11,280 bases of DNA from Patescibacteria group bacterium (GTDB lineage Bacteria > Patescibacteriota > Minisyncoccia > Phycocordibacterales > PALSA-1337). Of the stretch, positions 6,913-11,280 are shown one piece after another. The stretch covers positions 1-11,280 of the forward strand of contig JAGWLE010000013.1 in the NCBI GenBank assembly GCA_028864955.1, given 5' to 3'. The notes below the pieces were generated by a model. It was given only the letters and a program-made list of their open reading frames with translations. It did no database searches and was not told the DNA's origin. Both the position numbers and the translations under genes were made by a program. Every line of letters starts with the position of its first letter. Within the stretch, counting starts at the first letter, position 1.

Positions 6913-7455
6913 ATGCAACATACGCTTTTACCACAGCCTGAACGTCGCGCGCTTCGCCGGGAGTATCGCATCCGCGCCTTGATCGTGCTCTGTTTTACTC
7001 TGTCCGTCGCCGGGCTGCTGGGCGTCGCTTCCGTTCTGCCGGCATATTTCGGAGCCATGGCAGCCGAACACTCCGCTGAGAATGATCTGGTGGCGGTCAA
7101 ACATGCCAATACTACGAGCGGTCTCACCAGTATCCAGCAGAAGGTTGCCGACGGGGTCAAATTGCTGTCCGTGCTCGACCTGTCGGGCCTGCCGCCGGAC
7201 CTGTCAGTCGTCATCGACGACGTGGTCAGCACGCGTGGCAGCATTCGCATAGATTCGCTCACGGCCGCGCACACGGGCACGACGACCATCGGACTGACCA
7301 TTCTCGGTGTTGCGCCGACCAGGGACATGCTGACCGCCTGGAAGGACACGCTGGCCTCGACGTTGCCCGGCGCTACCGTTAATCTGCCTATATCCGAGCT
7401 GGCTCAGGCGACAAATGTCGATTTTTCCATTCAGATCAGCGCACCATTCAAATGA
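6913..7455 (+). CDS. pilN: PilN-like type IV pilus inner-membrane protein
   Basis: 180 residues. The N-terminal cytoplasmic tail has a LLPQPERRALRREYRIR stretch, comparable to the (I)NLLP motif by which PilN docks into PilM. One membrane helix follows at about 22-47, then a periplasmic/extracellular part with a helical segment (HSAENDLVAVKHA) and a small alpha/beta domain containing a GSIRIDSLTA strand, as in the PilN fold. Sequence conservation is low in this family, so the call rests on architecture and on the position between pilM (6 bases upstream) and pilO (4-base ATGA overlap). The overlap implies coupled translation. No Shine-Dalgarno precedes its start. Confidence 0.75.
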   Translation: MQHTLLPQPERRALRREYRIRALIVLCFTLSVAGLLGVASVLPAYFGAMAAEHSAENDLVAVKHANTTSGLTSIQQKVADGVKLLSVLDLSGLPPDLSVVIDDVVSTRGSIRIDSLTAAHTGTTTIGLTILGVAPTRDMLTAWKDTLASTLPGATVNLPISELAQATNVDFSIQISAPFK

Positions 7456-8033
7456 AAAATTTTGGCCACACAATTCTGCTATTGATCGCTCTCTCCACGG
7501 TTTGCGTCGTGGGCGGCGCTTACGTGTACATGCTGACAACGACCAACGCGGCTCTGACGAACAGCGCCGGCTTGCGCGACCAGATAGCATCGGCCGAAGC
7601 CAACAAGACGCGCGAGCAGACATTCATGCAACTCTATCAGGGAACAGCCGCGCAGTGGTCAGTCCTGCCGAACTATTTCGTGCCGGCTGATAACGTTCTG
7701 GCCTTCATAGAAGCGGTCGAGGCGATCGGCACGGAAGTTGGTGCGACTACGACGATTTCCTCGATCAGCGCCGACCAGCTCGACAAGGCGCCGGCCGGCA
7801 CACTGGGCAATGTCAGCGTCCATATCGACAGTCAGGCCAGCTGGCCAACAGCCATGAGGATACTGGAACTGTCTGAACTCCTGCCGTACAAGGTGAATGT
7901 CGACAATGTCAGCCTGACAGCGCAATTTGCCCCGTCAAAGTCAGCCAAGCATACATGGAAGCTGTCGTTTGATCTGGCCGCCAAAGAGATCGTCGAATCC
8001 AGCAGCACGGCCAGCTCGACCCAGACTTTATAA
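7452..8033 (+). CDS. pilO: PilO-like type IV pilus inner-membrane protein
   Basis: 193 residues: a short cytoplasmic start, one membrane helix at about 8-28, a helical region (SAGLRDQIASAEANKTREQTF in parts), then FVPADNVLAFIEAVEAIGTEVGATTTISS, the conserved start of the PilO ferredoxin-like domain, and a second strand-rich part with MRILELSELLPYKVNVDNVSLT. PilO heterodimerises with PilN in the alignment subcomplex. The start codon overlaps the pilN stop. The C-terminus is Ser/Thr-rich. Its TAA stop (8031-8033) lies within a TATAAT that could drive the next gene. Confidence 0.8.
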   Translation: MKNFGHTILLLIALSTVCVVGGAYVYMLTTTNAALTNSAGLRDQIASAEANKTREQTFMQLYQGTAAQWSVLPNYFVPADNVLAFIEAVEAIGTEVGATTTISSISADQLDKAPAGTLGNVSVHIDSQASWPTAMRILELSELLPYKVNVDNVSLTAQFAPSKSAKHTWKLSFDLAAKEIVESSSTASSTQTL

Positions 8034-8034
8034 T
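8029..8034 (+). promoter_or_regulatory. possible -10 box before the small membrane-protein gene
   Basis: A perfect TATAAT covers the pilO stop codon, nine bases before ATG 8044. A start seven bases downstream would leave only about three leader bases. There is no TGn and no clear -35, so simple read-through from pilO is at least as likely. Confidence 0.25.
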
Positions 8035-8043
8035 CTCATCATC

Positions 8044-8376
8044 ATGAATTTTCCACGACTCAATCCCTTCAAGCGTTCGAAAACGGTGGCGCGCGGCCGG
8101 CTGCTGGCCCATCAGATGGGGCGTGATCCGTACGCAGATTGGATGATGATCCTGGCCGTATCGTTGATGGTTGCCGTGGCTCTCATAGGTACGGGCGTCT
8201 CGACGTACGTGTCCATGGGCGCGAAACTCGTGGCGAGCTCGCAGCCAAAGACGGCGACAGCGTCGACCATCGACACCGACAGGCTGACGCGCGTGCTCGG
8301 CCAATGGAATGATCGGACAGCCGAGAGCCTCCAGGTTGTCCGCGGTTACAGCGGGCCAGGGGACCCTTCGATGTAG
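8044..8376 (+). CDS. small single-span membrane protein in the pilMNO cluster
   Basis: 110 residues. A basic cytoplasmic N-terminus (KRSKTVARGR) is followed by GRDPYADWMM, one strong membrane helix at about 36-56, and a roughly 50-residue external tail without Cys. I do not recognise a named domain. It starts ten bases after pilO, the place PilP takes in classical pilus operons, but it lacks the lipobox and the beta-rich domain of PilP, so calling it PilP is not justified. It may be an accessory part of the PilMNO platform. No Shine-Dalgarno is present. It ends just before tRNA-Arg. Confidence 0.7.
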   Translation: MNFPRLNPFKRSKTVARGRLLAHQMGRDPYADWMMILAVSLMVAVALIGTGVSTYVSMGAKLVASSQPKTATASTIDTDRLTRVLGQWNDRTAESLQVVRGYSGPGDPSM

Positions 8377-8386
8377 AAAAAATAGC

Positions 8387-8415
8387 TTTACACTTTGCCG
8401 TTTGCACTCTACACT
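8387..8415 (+). promoter_or_regulatory. promoter of tRNA-Arg
   Basis: TTTACA (5 of 6 to TTGACA), exactly 17 bases, then TACACT (4 of 6). The predicted start is near 8422, about four bases before the tRNA. It overlaps a short direct repeat, so the match could partly be repeat-driven. Confidence 0.4.
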
Positions 8416-8425
8416 TTGCACTGCA
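8387..8425 (+). repeat. short imperfect repeats before tRNA-Arg
   Basis: The unit TACACTTTGC occurs at 8389-8398 and 8410-8419, and TTTGCACT occurs at 8401-8408 and 8415-8422. The spacer between the last pil gene and the tRNA is thus almost wholly built from interleaved copies. No protein frame is conserved across it. Confidence 0.6.
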
Positions 8426-8500
8426 CCCCCCGTAGCTCAATGGATAGAGCAGCGGACTTCTAAGCCGTTGATGAATGTTCGATTCATTCCGGGGGGACCA
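8426..8500 (+). tRNA. tRNA-Arg (anticodon TCT), CCA encoded
   Basis: Acceptor CCCCCCG pairs with CGGGGGG; the discriminator is A, followed by a genomic CCA. The D-stem is GCTC/GAGC and the anticodon loop is CTTCTAA (TCT). The T-arm is GAATG TTCGATT CATTC. The anticodon stem GCGGA/GCCGT has an A-G opposition at 31-39, next to the loop, and a G-T at 27-43. The other arms are perfect. Confidence 0.93.
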
Positions 8501-8510
8501 GATCATTCTT

Positions 8511-8529
8511 TTCACCAGTAGATGGTGAA
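8511..8529 (+). terminator. small hairpin after tRNA-Arg
   Basis: TTCACC and GGTGAA form a 6-bp stem around a 7-base loop, followed by TTTACGTTG. The U-run is short, so this is a weak terminator or simply a processing structure. Confidence 0.3.
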
Positions 8530-8632
8530 TTTACGTTGTAAACTATGCTTACATTCAGGGTTTTAATACCTGGATACGCATATTCCACATTTTCTGGGAA
8601 AAGAAGGGTTCTTAAAACTTTTAAGTCCTTAA

Positions 8633-8938
8633 CATCCAAGTCTGGATAATAAAGTTATAGGGCAAGATTGGTATGGAGCATTCAGACACATAGATGAGAA
8701 ATCTGTGGATTTCGTGCTTTGTAGAAAAGAGGACTTATATCCAGTTTTGGCTATAGAGTTAGACGACAGGTCACACGAAAGACCAGATAGACAGCAAAGA
8801 GACAGAGAAGTTGAAAGGATATTGGATGGTTCGGGGTTACCCCTACTCAGACTTAGGCAACATGATTTAGTGGCATCATCGCTGCTTCAAAAAATTGAAA
8901 TCTCTCTTCCAAAAGAAAGATCTGGTGTTAATGTTTAG
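8633..8938 (+). pseudogene. DUF2726 nuclease-like gene remnant, 5' end lost
   Basis: An open frame runs from just after a TAA at 8630 to the TAG at 8936-8938. It reads through GQDWYGAFRHIDEKSVDFVL, then LYPVLAIELDDRSHERPDRQ, RDREVERIL and GLPLLRLRQHDL. The IELDDxSH...R...D...GLPLLR pattern is the core of DUF2726, a restriction-endonuclease-like domain often found near topoisomerase-type zinc fingers or mobile DNA; its activity is not established. There is no ATG in the frame; the first GTG (8705) already lies inside the domain, so the N-terminal third is missing or broken. The 8530-8632 stretch before it shows no matching frame. It is visibly AT-richer with different codon choice (aga, tta, ata) from its neighbours, suggesting transfer. 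An intact gene using an unusual start is less likely. Confidence 0.6.
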
Positions 8939-8951
8939 ATATGGATCCTTG

Positions 8952-9024
8952 TGCGCGATGAGGGACTCGAACCCCCGACCTTTGCTGTGTAAAAGCACTG
9001 CTCTACCAACTGAGCTAATCGCGC
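8952..9024 (-). tRNA. tRNA-Val (anticodon TAC)
   Basis: Minus strand. Acceptor GCGCGAT pairs with ATCGCGC, discriminator A. The D-arm is GCTC/GAGC with loop AGTTGGTA, the anticodon loop is TTTACAC (TAC), and the T-arm is GGGGG TTCGAGT CCCTC. The 3' CCA is not encoded (CAA follows). Confidence 0.95.
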
Positions 9025-9026
9025 AT

Positions 9027-9056
9027 TTGCCTAATGTGCATAGACTAACGTATATT
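9027..9056 (+). promoter_or_regulatory. promoter of the RluA-family gene, leaderless type
   Basis: TTGCCT (9027-9032), an 18-base spacer, TATATT (9051-9056; 5 of 6), then six bases CATGCC to ATG 9063. It sits in the 38-base gap from the divergent tRNA-Val. It lacks the TGn but has a fair -35. Confidence 0.5.
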
Positions 9057-9062
9057 CATGCC

Positions 9063-9839
9063 ATGAGCAATGAAATTCTCGGCAAGGTTCAGATTCTCTA
9101 CGAAGATGCGGACTGCGCCGTTCTCGACAAGCCGGCCGGGCTGATGGTGCATTCGGATGCGAAAAATGACGGACCGTTTCTGACTGATTGGATCGTTGAG
9201 AGATTCCCAGAAGCAAAAGGTGTCGGTGAATCGATAACAACCAAAGACGGCGAAGAGATGAGCCGCGACGGCATCGTGCATCGGCTGGATCGCGAGACCA
9301 GCGGCGCGATCATCATCGCCAAGACGCAAGCCGGCTTTGCGTCCCTAAAGAAACAATTCCAAGACAGGTCGGTAAAGAAAAAGTACCTGGCATTTGTCTG
9401 GGGCGAACTCAAGGAAGAATTTGGCACGATCAACAAGCCGATCGCTCGCAGCGGCAGTGATTTTCGCAAATGGTCAGCCGGTCGCGGTCGTCGCGGTGAG
9501 GAACGTGAAGCGGAAACATATTGGACGAGGATCTGGACGGGCCAAGCGCAATTGGAAAAATTCACGCTCATCGAGGCTGAGCCAAAGACCGGCCGGACGC
9601 ACCAGATCAGAGTCCATTTCGTGGCTATTCAGCATCCGGTCGTGTCCGACTCGCTGTACGCCGGATCAAAACCACGGGCGCTCGGCTTTGAACGGCTGGC
9701 GCTCCATTCGCGGACCATCGCCTTTGTCACCATGGCTGGCGCACATATTCAGATTTCCGCGCCGCTGCCGGAAGATTTCCGCACGGCCTGCCATTCGCTC
9801 GGCATCGATCTGCCGGAGGACGGGAACAGGACCGATTGA
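9063..9839 (+). CDS. RluA-family 23S rRNA/tRNA pseudouridine synthase
   Basis: 258 residues; a cytoplasmic enzyme that isomerises specific uridines in RNA. Visible in order: VQILYEDADCAVLDKPAGLMVH (9-30), the KPAG box; GIVHRLDRETSGAIIIAKT (70-88) with catalytic Asp76 in HRLDRETSG; QDRSVKKKYLAFVWG, the usual motif III; KTGRTHQIRVHFVAIQHPVVSD, the C-terminal GRTHQIR motif; and RLALHSRTI. No S4 domain is present at the N-terminus, so it resembles RluA/TruC rather than RluC/RluD, but the exact target base cannot be told. A longer in-frame opening back to 8895 would run through tRNA-Val and is rejected. The start at 9063 fits the promoter. Confidence 0.9.
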   Translation: MSNEILGKVQILYEDADCAVLDKPAGLMVHSDAKNDGPFLTDWIVERFPEAKGVGESITTKDGEEMSRDGIVHRLDRETSGAIIIAKTQAGFASLKKQFQDRSVKKKYLAFVWGELKEEFGTINKPIARSGSDFRKWSAGRGRRGEEREAETYWTRIWTGQAQLEKFTLIEAEPKTGRTHQIRVHFVAIQHPVVSDSLYAGSKPRALGFERLALHSRTIAFVTMAGAHIQISAPLPEDFRTACHSLGIDLPEDGNRTD

Positions 9840-9875
9840 AATCTTCAGTCGTATAGCGAAGTATTTCTGGGACTG

Positions 9876-9901
9876 AGCCTTGCGCTTGGCCCCCTTTTTT
9901 G
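9876..9901 (+). terminator. possible weak terminator after the RluA-family gene
   Basis: GAGCC TTGCGCTT GGC is followed by CCCC and a six-T run. The stem is only about 3-4 bp, so the T-run is the main support. The same bases carry the candidate -35 of rplS. Confidence 0.25.
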
Positions 9902-9908
9902 TTAAGGT
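9880..9908 (+). promoter_or_regulatory. candidate rplS promoter
   Basis: TTGCGC (9880-9885), a 17-base spacer, TAAGGT (9903-9908), then nine bases to ATG 9918. Both boxes are only partial matches. The short distance again leaves at most two or three leader bases. Confidence 0.3.
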
Positions 9909-9917
9909 ACTTCCACT

Positions 9918-10373
9918 ATGGCCGCGAAAGTCATCACGCCAGTCAAACTCGAAGAACGTCAAAAACTGGACATTCGTCCGGGAGACACACTGCGTGTCTG
10001 GCAAAAGATCGAGGAAGATAAAGGCAAATTCCGTCTGCAGGCATTTGAAGGCATCGTGCTTGCCCGCAAACACGGCCGAGAAGCCGGCGGCACGTTCACG
10101 GTTCGCAAAGTCGTCGATGGCGTCGGCGTTGAGCGCACATTCCCGCTCTATTCGCCGATGATCGATGAGATCGAAACCGTCCGCCGCGCCAAGGTCCGTC
10201 GCGCCAAGCTCTACTTCATCCGCCGCAAGGCCGCCAAGGAGATCCGTAACAAGATGCGCCGCATCATGACCATGAAGGATGAACCCGAAGTTAGTTCCGC
10301 CGCTCCGGTCTCGCCGGCCGCCGAAGCTCCGGCCGCCTCGGCTGCCCAAACCAAAGCAGAGGAAAATAAATAA
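9918..10373 (+). CDS. rplS: 50S ribosomal protein L19
   Basis: 151 residues. L19 sits at the interface of the two ribosomal subunits. The core (about 1-116) is unmistakable: [53 protein letters not shown], and [20 protein letters not shown]. After it comes a roughly 35-residue tail rich in Ala, Pro, Ser and Glu ([13 protein letters not shown] and on), which common L19 proteins of about 115 residues lack. The tail is low complexity and probably disordered. The gene is alone between an RluA-family gene and tRNA-Leu, not in the usual rpsP-rimM-trmD-rplS operon. No Shine-Dalgarno lies before the start (TTCCACT). A terminator follows directly. Confidence 0.97.
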   Translation: MAAKVITPVKLEERQKLDIRPGDTLRVWQKIEEDKGKFRLQAFEGIVLARKHGREAGGTFTVRKVVDGVGVERTFPLYSPMIDEIETVRRAKVRRAKLYFIRRKAAKEIRNKMRRIMTMKDEPEVSSAAPVSPAAEAPAASAAQTKAEENK

Positions 10374-10374
10374 C

Positions 10375-10400
10375 ACGGGCCGCGACAAGCGGCCTGTTTC
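10375..10400 (+). terminator. rplS terminator
   Basis: ACGGGCCGC and GCGGCCTGT form a 9-bp stem (one G-T pair) around GACAA, one base after the rplS TAA. The U-tract is short (TTTC), but the stem is strong. Confidence 0.6.
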
Positions 10401-10406
10401 GTGCAT

Positions 10407-10435
10407 TTGAATCAAAGCCGATCTTGATATATAGT
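10407..10435 (+). promoter_or_regulatory. promoter of tRNA-Leu
   Basis: TTGAAT (10407-10412; 4 of 6), exactly 17 bases, then TATAGT (10430-10435; 5 of 6). The predicted start near 10442 gives a 15-base leader to the tRNA at 10457. Confidence 0.5.
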
Positions 10436-10456
10436 TCAGTGACTCTTTTATAGTAC

Positions 10457-10543
10457 GCGCAGGTGGCGAAATTGGTAGACGCACTACCTTGAGGTGGTAG
10501 CGCCCGTTCGGGCATGGAGGTTCGAGTCCTCTCCTGCGCACCA
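10457..10543 (+). tRNA. tRNA-Leu (anticodon GAG), CCA encoded
   Basis: Acceptor GCGCAGG pairs with CCTGCGC; discriminator A, then genomic CCA. The anticodon stem CTACC/GGTAG encloses TTGAGGT, giving GAG. A long variable arm (GCCCGTTCGGGC) marks class II. The T-arm is GGAGG TTCGAGT CCTCT. Confidence 0.95.
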
Positions 10544-10559
10544 TTCCACCAGTTGGAGA

Positions 10560-10647
10560 GTTTTCGGGAATGAGTGACCACGGTTTTACCGCGGAACCAC
10601 GGGCTTTTTTGCAGTCGAGGACAGACGACTTGCGATTTCCCGAGAAC
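10560..10647. repeat. inverted repeat enclosing the terminator after tRNA-Leu
   Basis: GTTTTCGGGAA (10560-10570) and TTCCCGAGAAC (10637-10647) can pair over 11 bp with one G-U. They enclose 66 bases that contain a further hairpin and T6. Within it ACCACGG occurs twice directly (10577-10583, 10596-10602). Nothing coding is seen from 10544 to 10697. Confidence 0.45.
10582..10610 (+). terminator. tRNA-Leu transcript terminator
   Basis: GGTTTT and GGAACC pair over 6 bp (two G-U) around ACCGC. After ACGGGC comes a run of six T. It is a plausible intrinsic terminator, although the gap between stem and T-run is longer than ideal. Confidence 0.4.
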
Positions 10648-10703
10648 AGCCACTTTCACAAAGCACTATTTACTCTGGTTCAGGATTTCACTAATTGATG
10701 CGC

Positions 10704-10865
10704 ATGTCTCGCACTTCACCAAATAGAAAAAAGAACCCTGCCGCCGTAGCGCTCGCAAAGCTTGGAGCTTCTAAGGGCGGCAAAGCTCGCGCCCGGAAAC
10801 TATCAGCAGAACAGCGATCGATGATTGCAAGGGCCGCAGCCCGGGCTCGCTGGTCAAAGACCTGA
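10704..10865 (+). CDS. tiny basic 'KGG/AARARW' protein
   Basis: 53 residues from ATG 10704 (55 from ATG 10698). It is rich in Ala, Arg and Lys. The core reads NPAAVALAKLGASKGGKARA, then RKLSAEQRSMIARAAARARW. This G-KGGKARA-KLS-E-R--IA--AA-ARW pattern recurs in small unnamed proteins of bacterial genomes and mobile DNA, sometimes labelled histone-H1-like or KGG-motif. No enzymatic residues are seen. The strong positive charge suggests nucleic-acid binding, which is inference. It ends 68 bases before the serine recombinase on the same strand. No Shine-Dalgarno site or convincing -10 was found. Confidence 0.6.
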   Translation: MSRTSPNRKKNPAAVALAKLGASKGGKARARKLSAEQRSMIARAAARARWSKT

Positions 10866-10890
10866 TCTGTCGCGCATTATTTTCAATCGT

Positions 10891-10912
10891 TATGCTTGCA
10901 CGTGCAAGCATA
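10891..10912. promoter_or_regulatory. 22-bp perfect palindrome, possible operator of the recombinase
   Basis: A perfect dyad centred at 10901/10902 with core CTTGCACGTGCAAG. It lies between the small basic gene and the recombinase and overlaps the candidate -35 of the latter. No T-run follows, so it is not a terminator. An operator or a recombinase binding site is more likely. Confidence 0.5.
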
Positions 10913-10924
10913 CTGAGCTAGACT
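10896..10924 (+). promoter_or_regulatory. candidate recombinase promoter
   Basis: TTGCAC (10896-10901), a 17-base spacer, TAGACT (10919-10924; 4 of 6), then nine bases to ATG 10934. The -35 is half of the palindrome, so a bound dimer would block it. Confidence 0.3.
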
Positions 10925-10933
10925 TTCAGCACT

Positions 10934-11280
10934 ATGAGCACCCTATTTCTCTACGCTCGCAAATCCACCGACATTGAGGAAAAGCAGGTCCTCTCAATCG
11001 ATGCCCAGCTTCATGAGCTGCGGGAATTTGCTTCCCGTGAAGGCCTCTGCATCTCTGCTGAATTCATCGAGAAGCAATCGGCGAAGCAGCCAGGTCGGCC
11101 GATTTTCAGTGATATGCTCGCCCGAATCCAGAAAGGTGAGGCGGACGGGATATTGGCTTGGCATCCTGACAGATTGGCGCGGAACAGTATCGATGGAGGA
11201 CAAATCATATATCTTCTCGATACGGGGAAGATCAGAGCCCTCCGGTTCCCCACCTTCCGCTTTGAATCCGACCCTCAGGG
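10934..11280 (+). CDS. large serine recombinase, N-terminal part (runs off the window)
   Basis: The first 115 codons are present. The resolvase/invertase catalytic domain is clear: LFLYARKSTDIEEKQVLSID with nucleophile Ser11 in ARKS and Arg9; then AEFIEKQSAKQPGRPIF (42-58); GEADGILAWHPDRLARNS (68-85) with the catalytic-site Arg80 and Arg83; and FPTFRFESDPQG at the edge. Serine recombinases cut both strands at two sites through a phosphoserine link and rejoin them. The family would continue with recombinase and zinc-ribbon domains outside the window. Very similar proteins are common in CPR genomes. The nearest tRNA is tRNA-Leu, 390 bases upstream; whether this is an integrase of an element cannot be settled without the right flank. 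Confidence 0.92.
   Translation, partial: MSTLFLYARKSTDIEEKQVLSIDAQLHELREFASREGLCISAEFIEKQSAKQPGRPIFSDMLARIQKGEADGILAWHPDRLARNSIDGGQIIYLLDTGKIRALRFPTFRFESDPQ

Noticed and set aside
6409..6921. Minus-strand frame of 170 codons opposite pilM
   Set aside because: No recognisable features and fully antisense to a clear pilM.
8895..9062. Upstream extension of the RluA-family protein
   Set aside because: The extension would translate the DUF2726 tail and the tRNA-Val gene; the family start and the promoter fit ATG 9063.
9833..9851. Hairpin CGATTGA/TCAGTCG at the stop of the RluA-family gene
   Set aside because: Seven base pairs with a wobble and no T-run after it; too weak to call a terminator.
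10449..10454. TATAGT as -10 box of tRNA-Leu
   Set aside because: It ends two bases before the mature tRNA, so transcription would begin inside the tRNA; the 10407-10435 pair fits better.
9666..10544. Minus-strand open frame of 292 codons across the RluA-family gene, rplS and tRNA-Leu
   Set aside because: It lies opposite two well-recognised genes and a tRNA, and its peptide has no family features; it is a shadow of GC-rich coding DNA.
1..11280. CRISPR array, insertion sequence or toxin-antitoxin/defence cassette
   Set aside because: No regularly spaced repeats, no transposase and no recognisable toxin or defence enzyme apart from the broken DUF2726 fragment.

Overview
The window looks like chromosomal DNA from a member of the Candidate Phyla Radiation (Patescibacteria, probably Parcubacteria-like). 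The reasons are a CPR-style RuvX with a GESxNYK motif, a stand-alone tRNA-binding OB-fold protein, a type IV pilus MNO cluster, a large serine recombinase of the kind common in these genomes, very tight packing, and no visible Shine-Dalgarno sequence at any start. The lineage is inferred from protein resemblance only.

Layout. Positions 1-3940 hold the start of a probable small membrane protein (minus, leaving the window), a PMT-type glycosyltransferase (minus) and, divergent from it, a fused GT2 plus multi-membrane-span glycosyltransferase (plus). The two glycosyltransferases share a 12-bp perfect palindrome as a probable two-way promoter and could form one lipid-carrier glycosylation module. 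Positions 3963-4455 (minus) hold tRNA-Ser(TGA), a broken HAD-like gene in four frame-shifted pieces, and an intact terminator. Positions 4546-8376 (plus) hold ruvX, a MetG-C/CsaA-like tRNA-binding protein, a DedA membrane protein, pilM, pilN, pilO and a small one-span membrane protein. Positions 8426-9024 are an AT-richer islet: tRNA-Arg(TCT), a remnant of a DUF2726 gene, and tRNA-Val(TAC) on the minus strand. Positions 9063-10543 hold an RluA-family pseudouridine synthase, ribosomal protein L19 and tRNA-Leu(GAG). Positions 10544-11280 hold a structured spacer, a tiny basic 'KGG' protein, a 22-bp palindrome and the N-terminal catalytic domain of a large serine recombinase leaving the window, which may be the edge of a mobile element next to tRNA-Leu.

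The most striking pattern is in the starts. Several genes that appear to have their own promoter show a -10 hexamer, usually with an upstream TGn, exactly six bases before the ATG: the gene at 44, ruvX, pilM and the rluA-like gene. The GT2 fusion has the same layout with seven bases. This predicts leaderless mRNAs. Stop codons are also reused as regulatory DNA: TAG as the base of hairpins (PMT and HAD remnant), TGA as the TGn of the pilM promoter, and TAA inside a TATAAT after pilO. Together these suggest a compact genome that relies little on Shine-Dalgarno initiation. No CRISPR array, insertion sequence or obviously novel defence system was seen.
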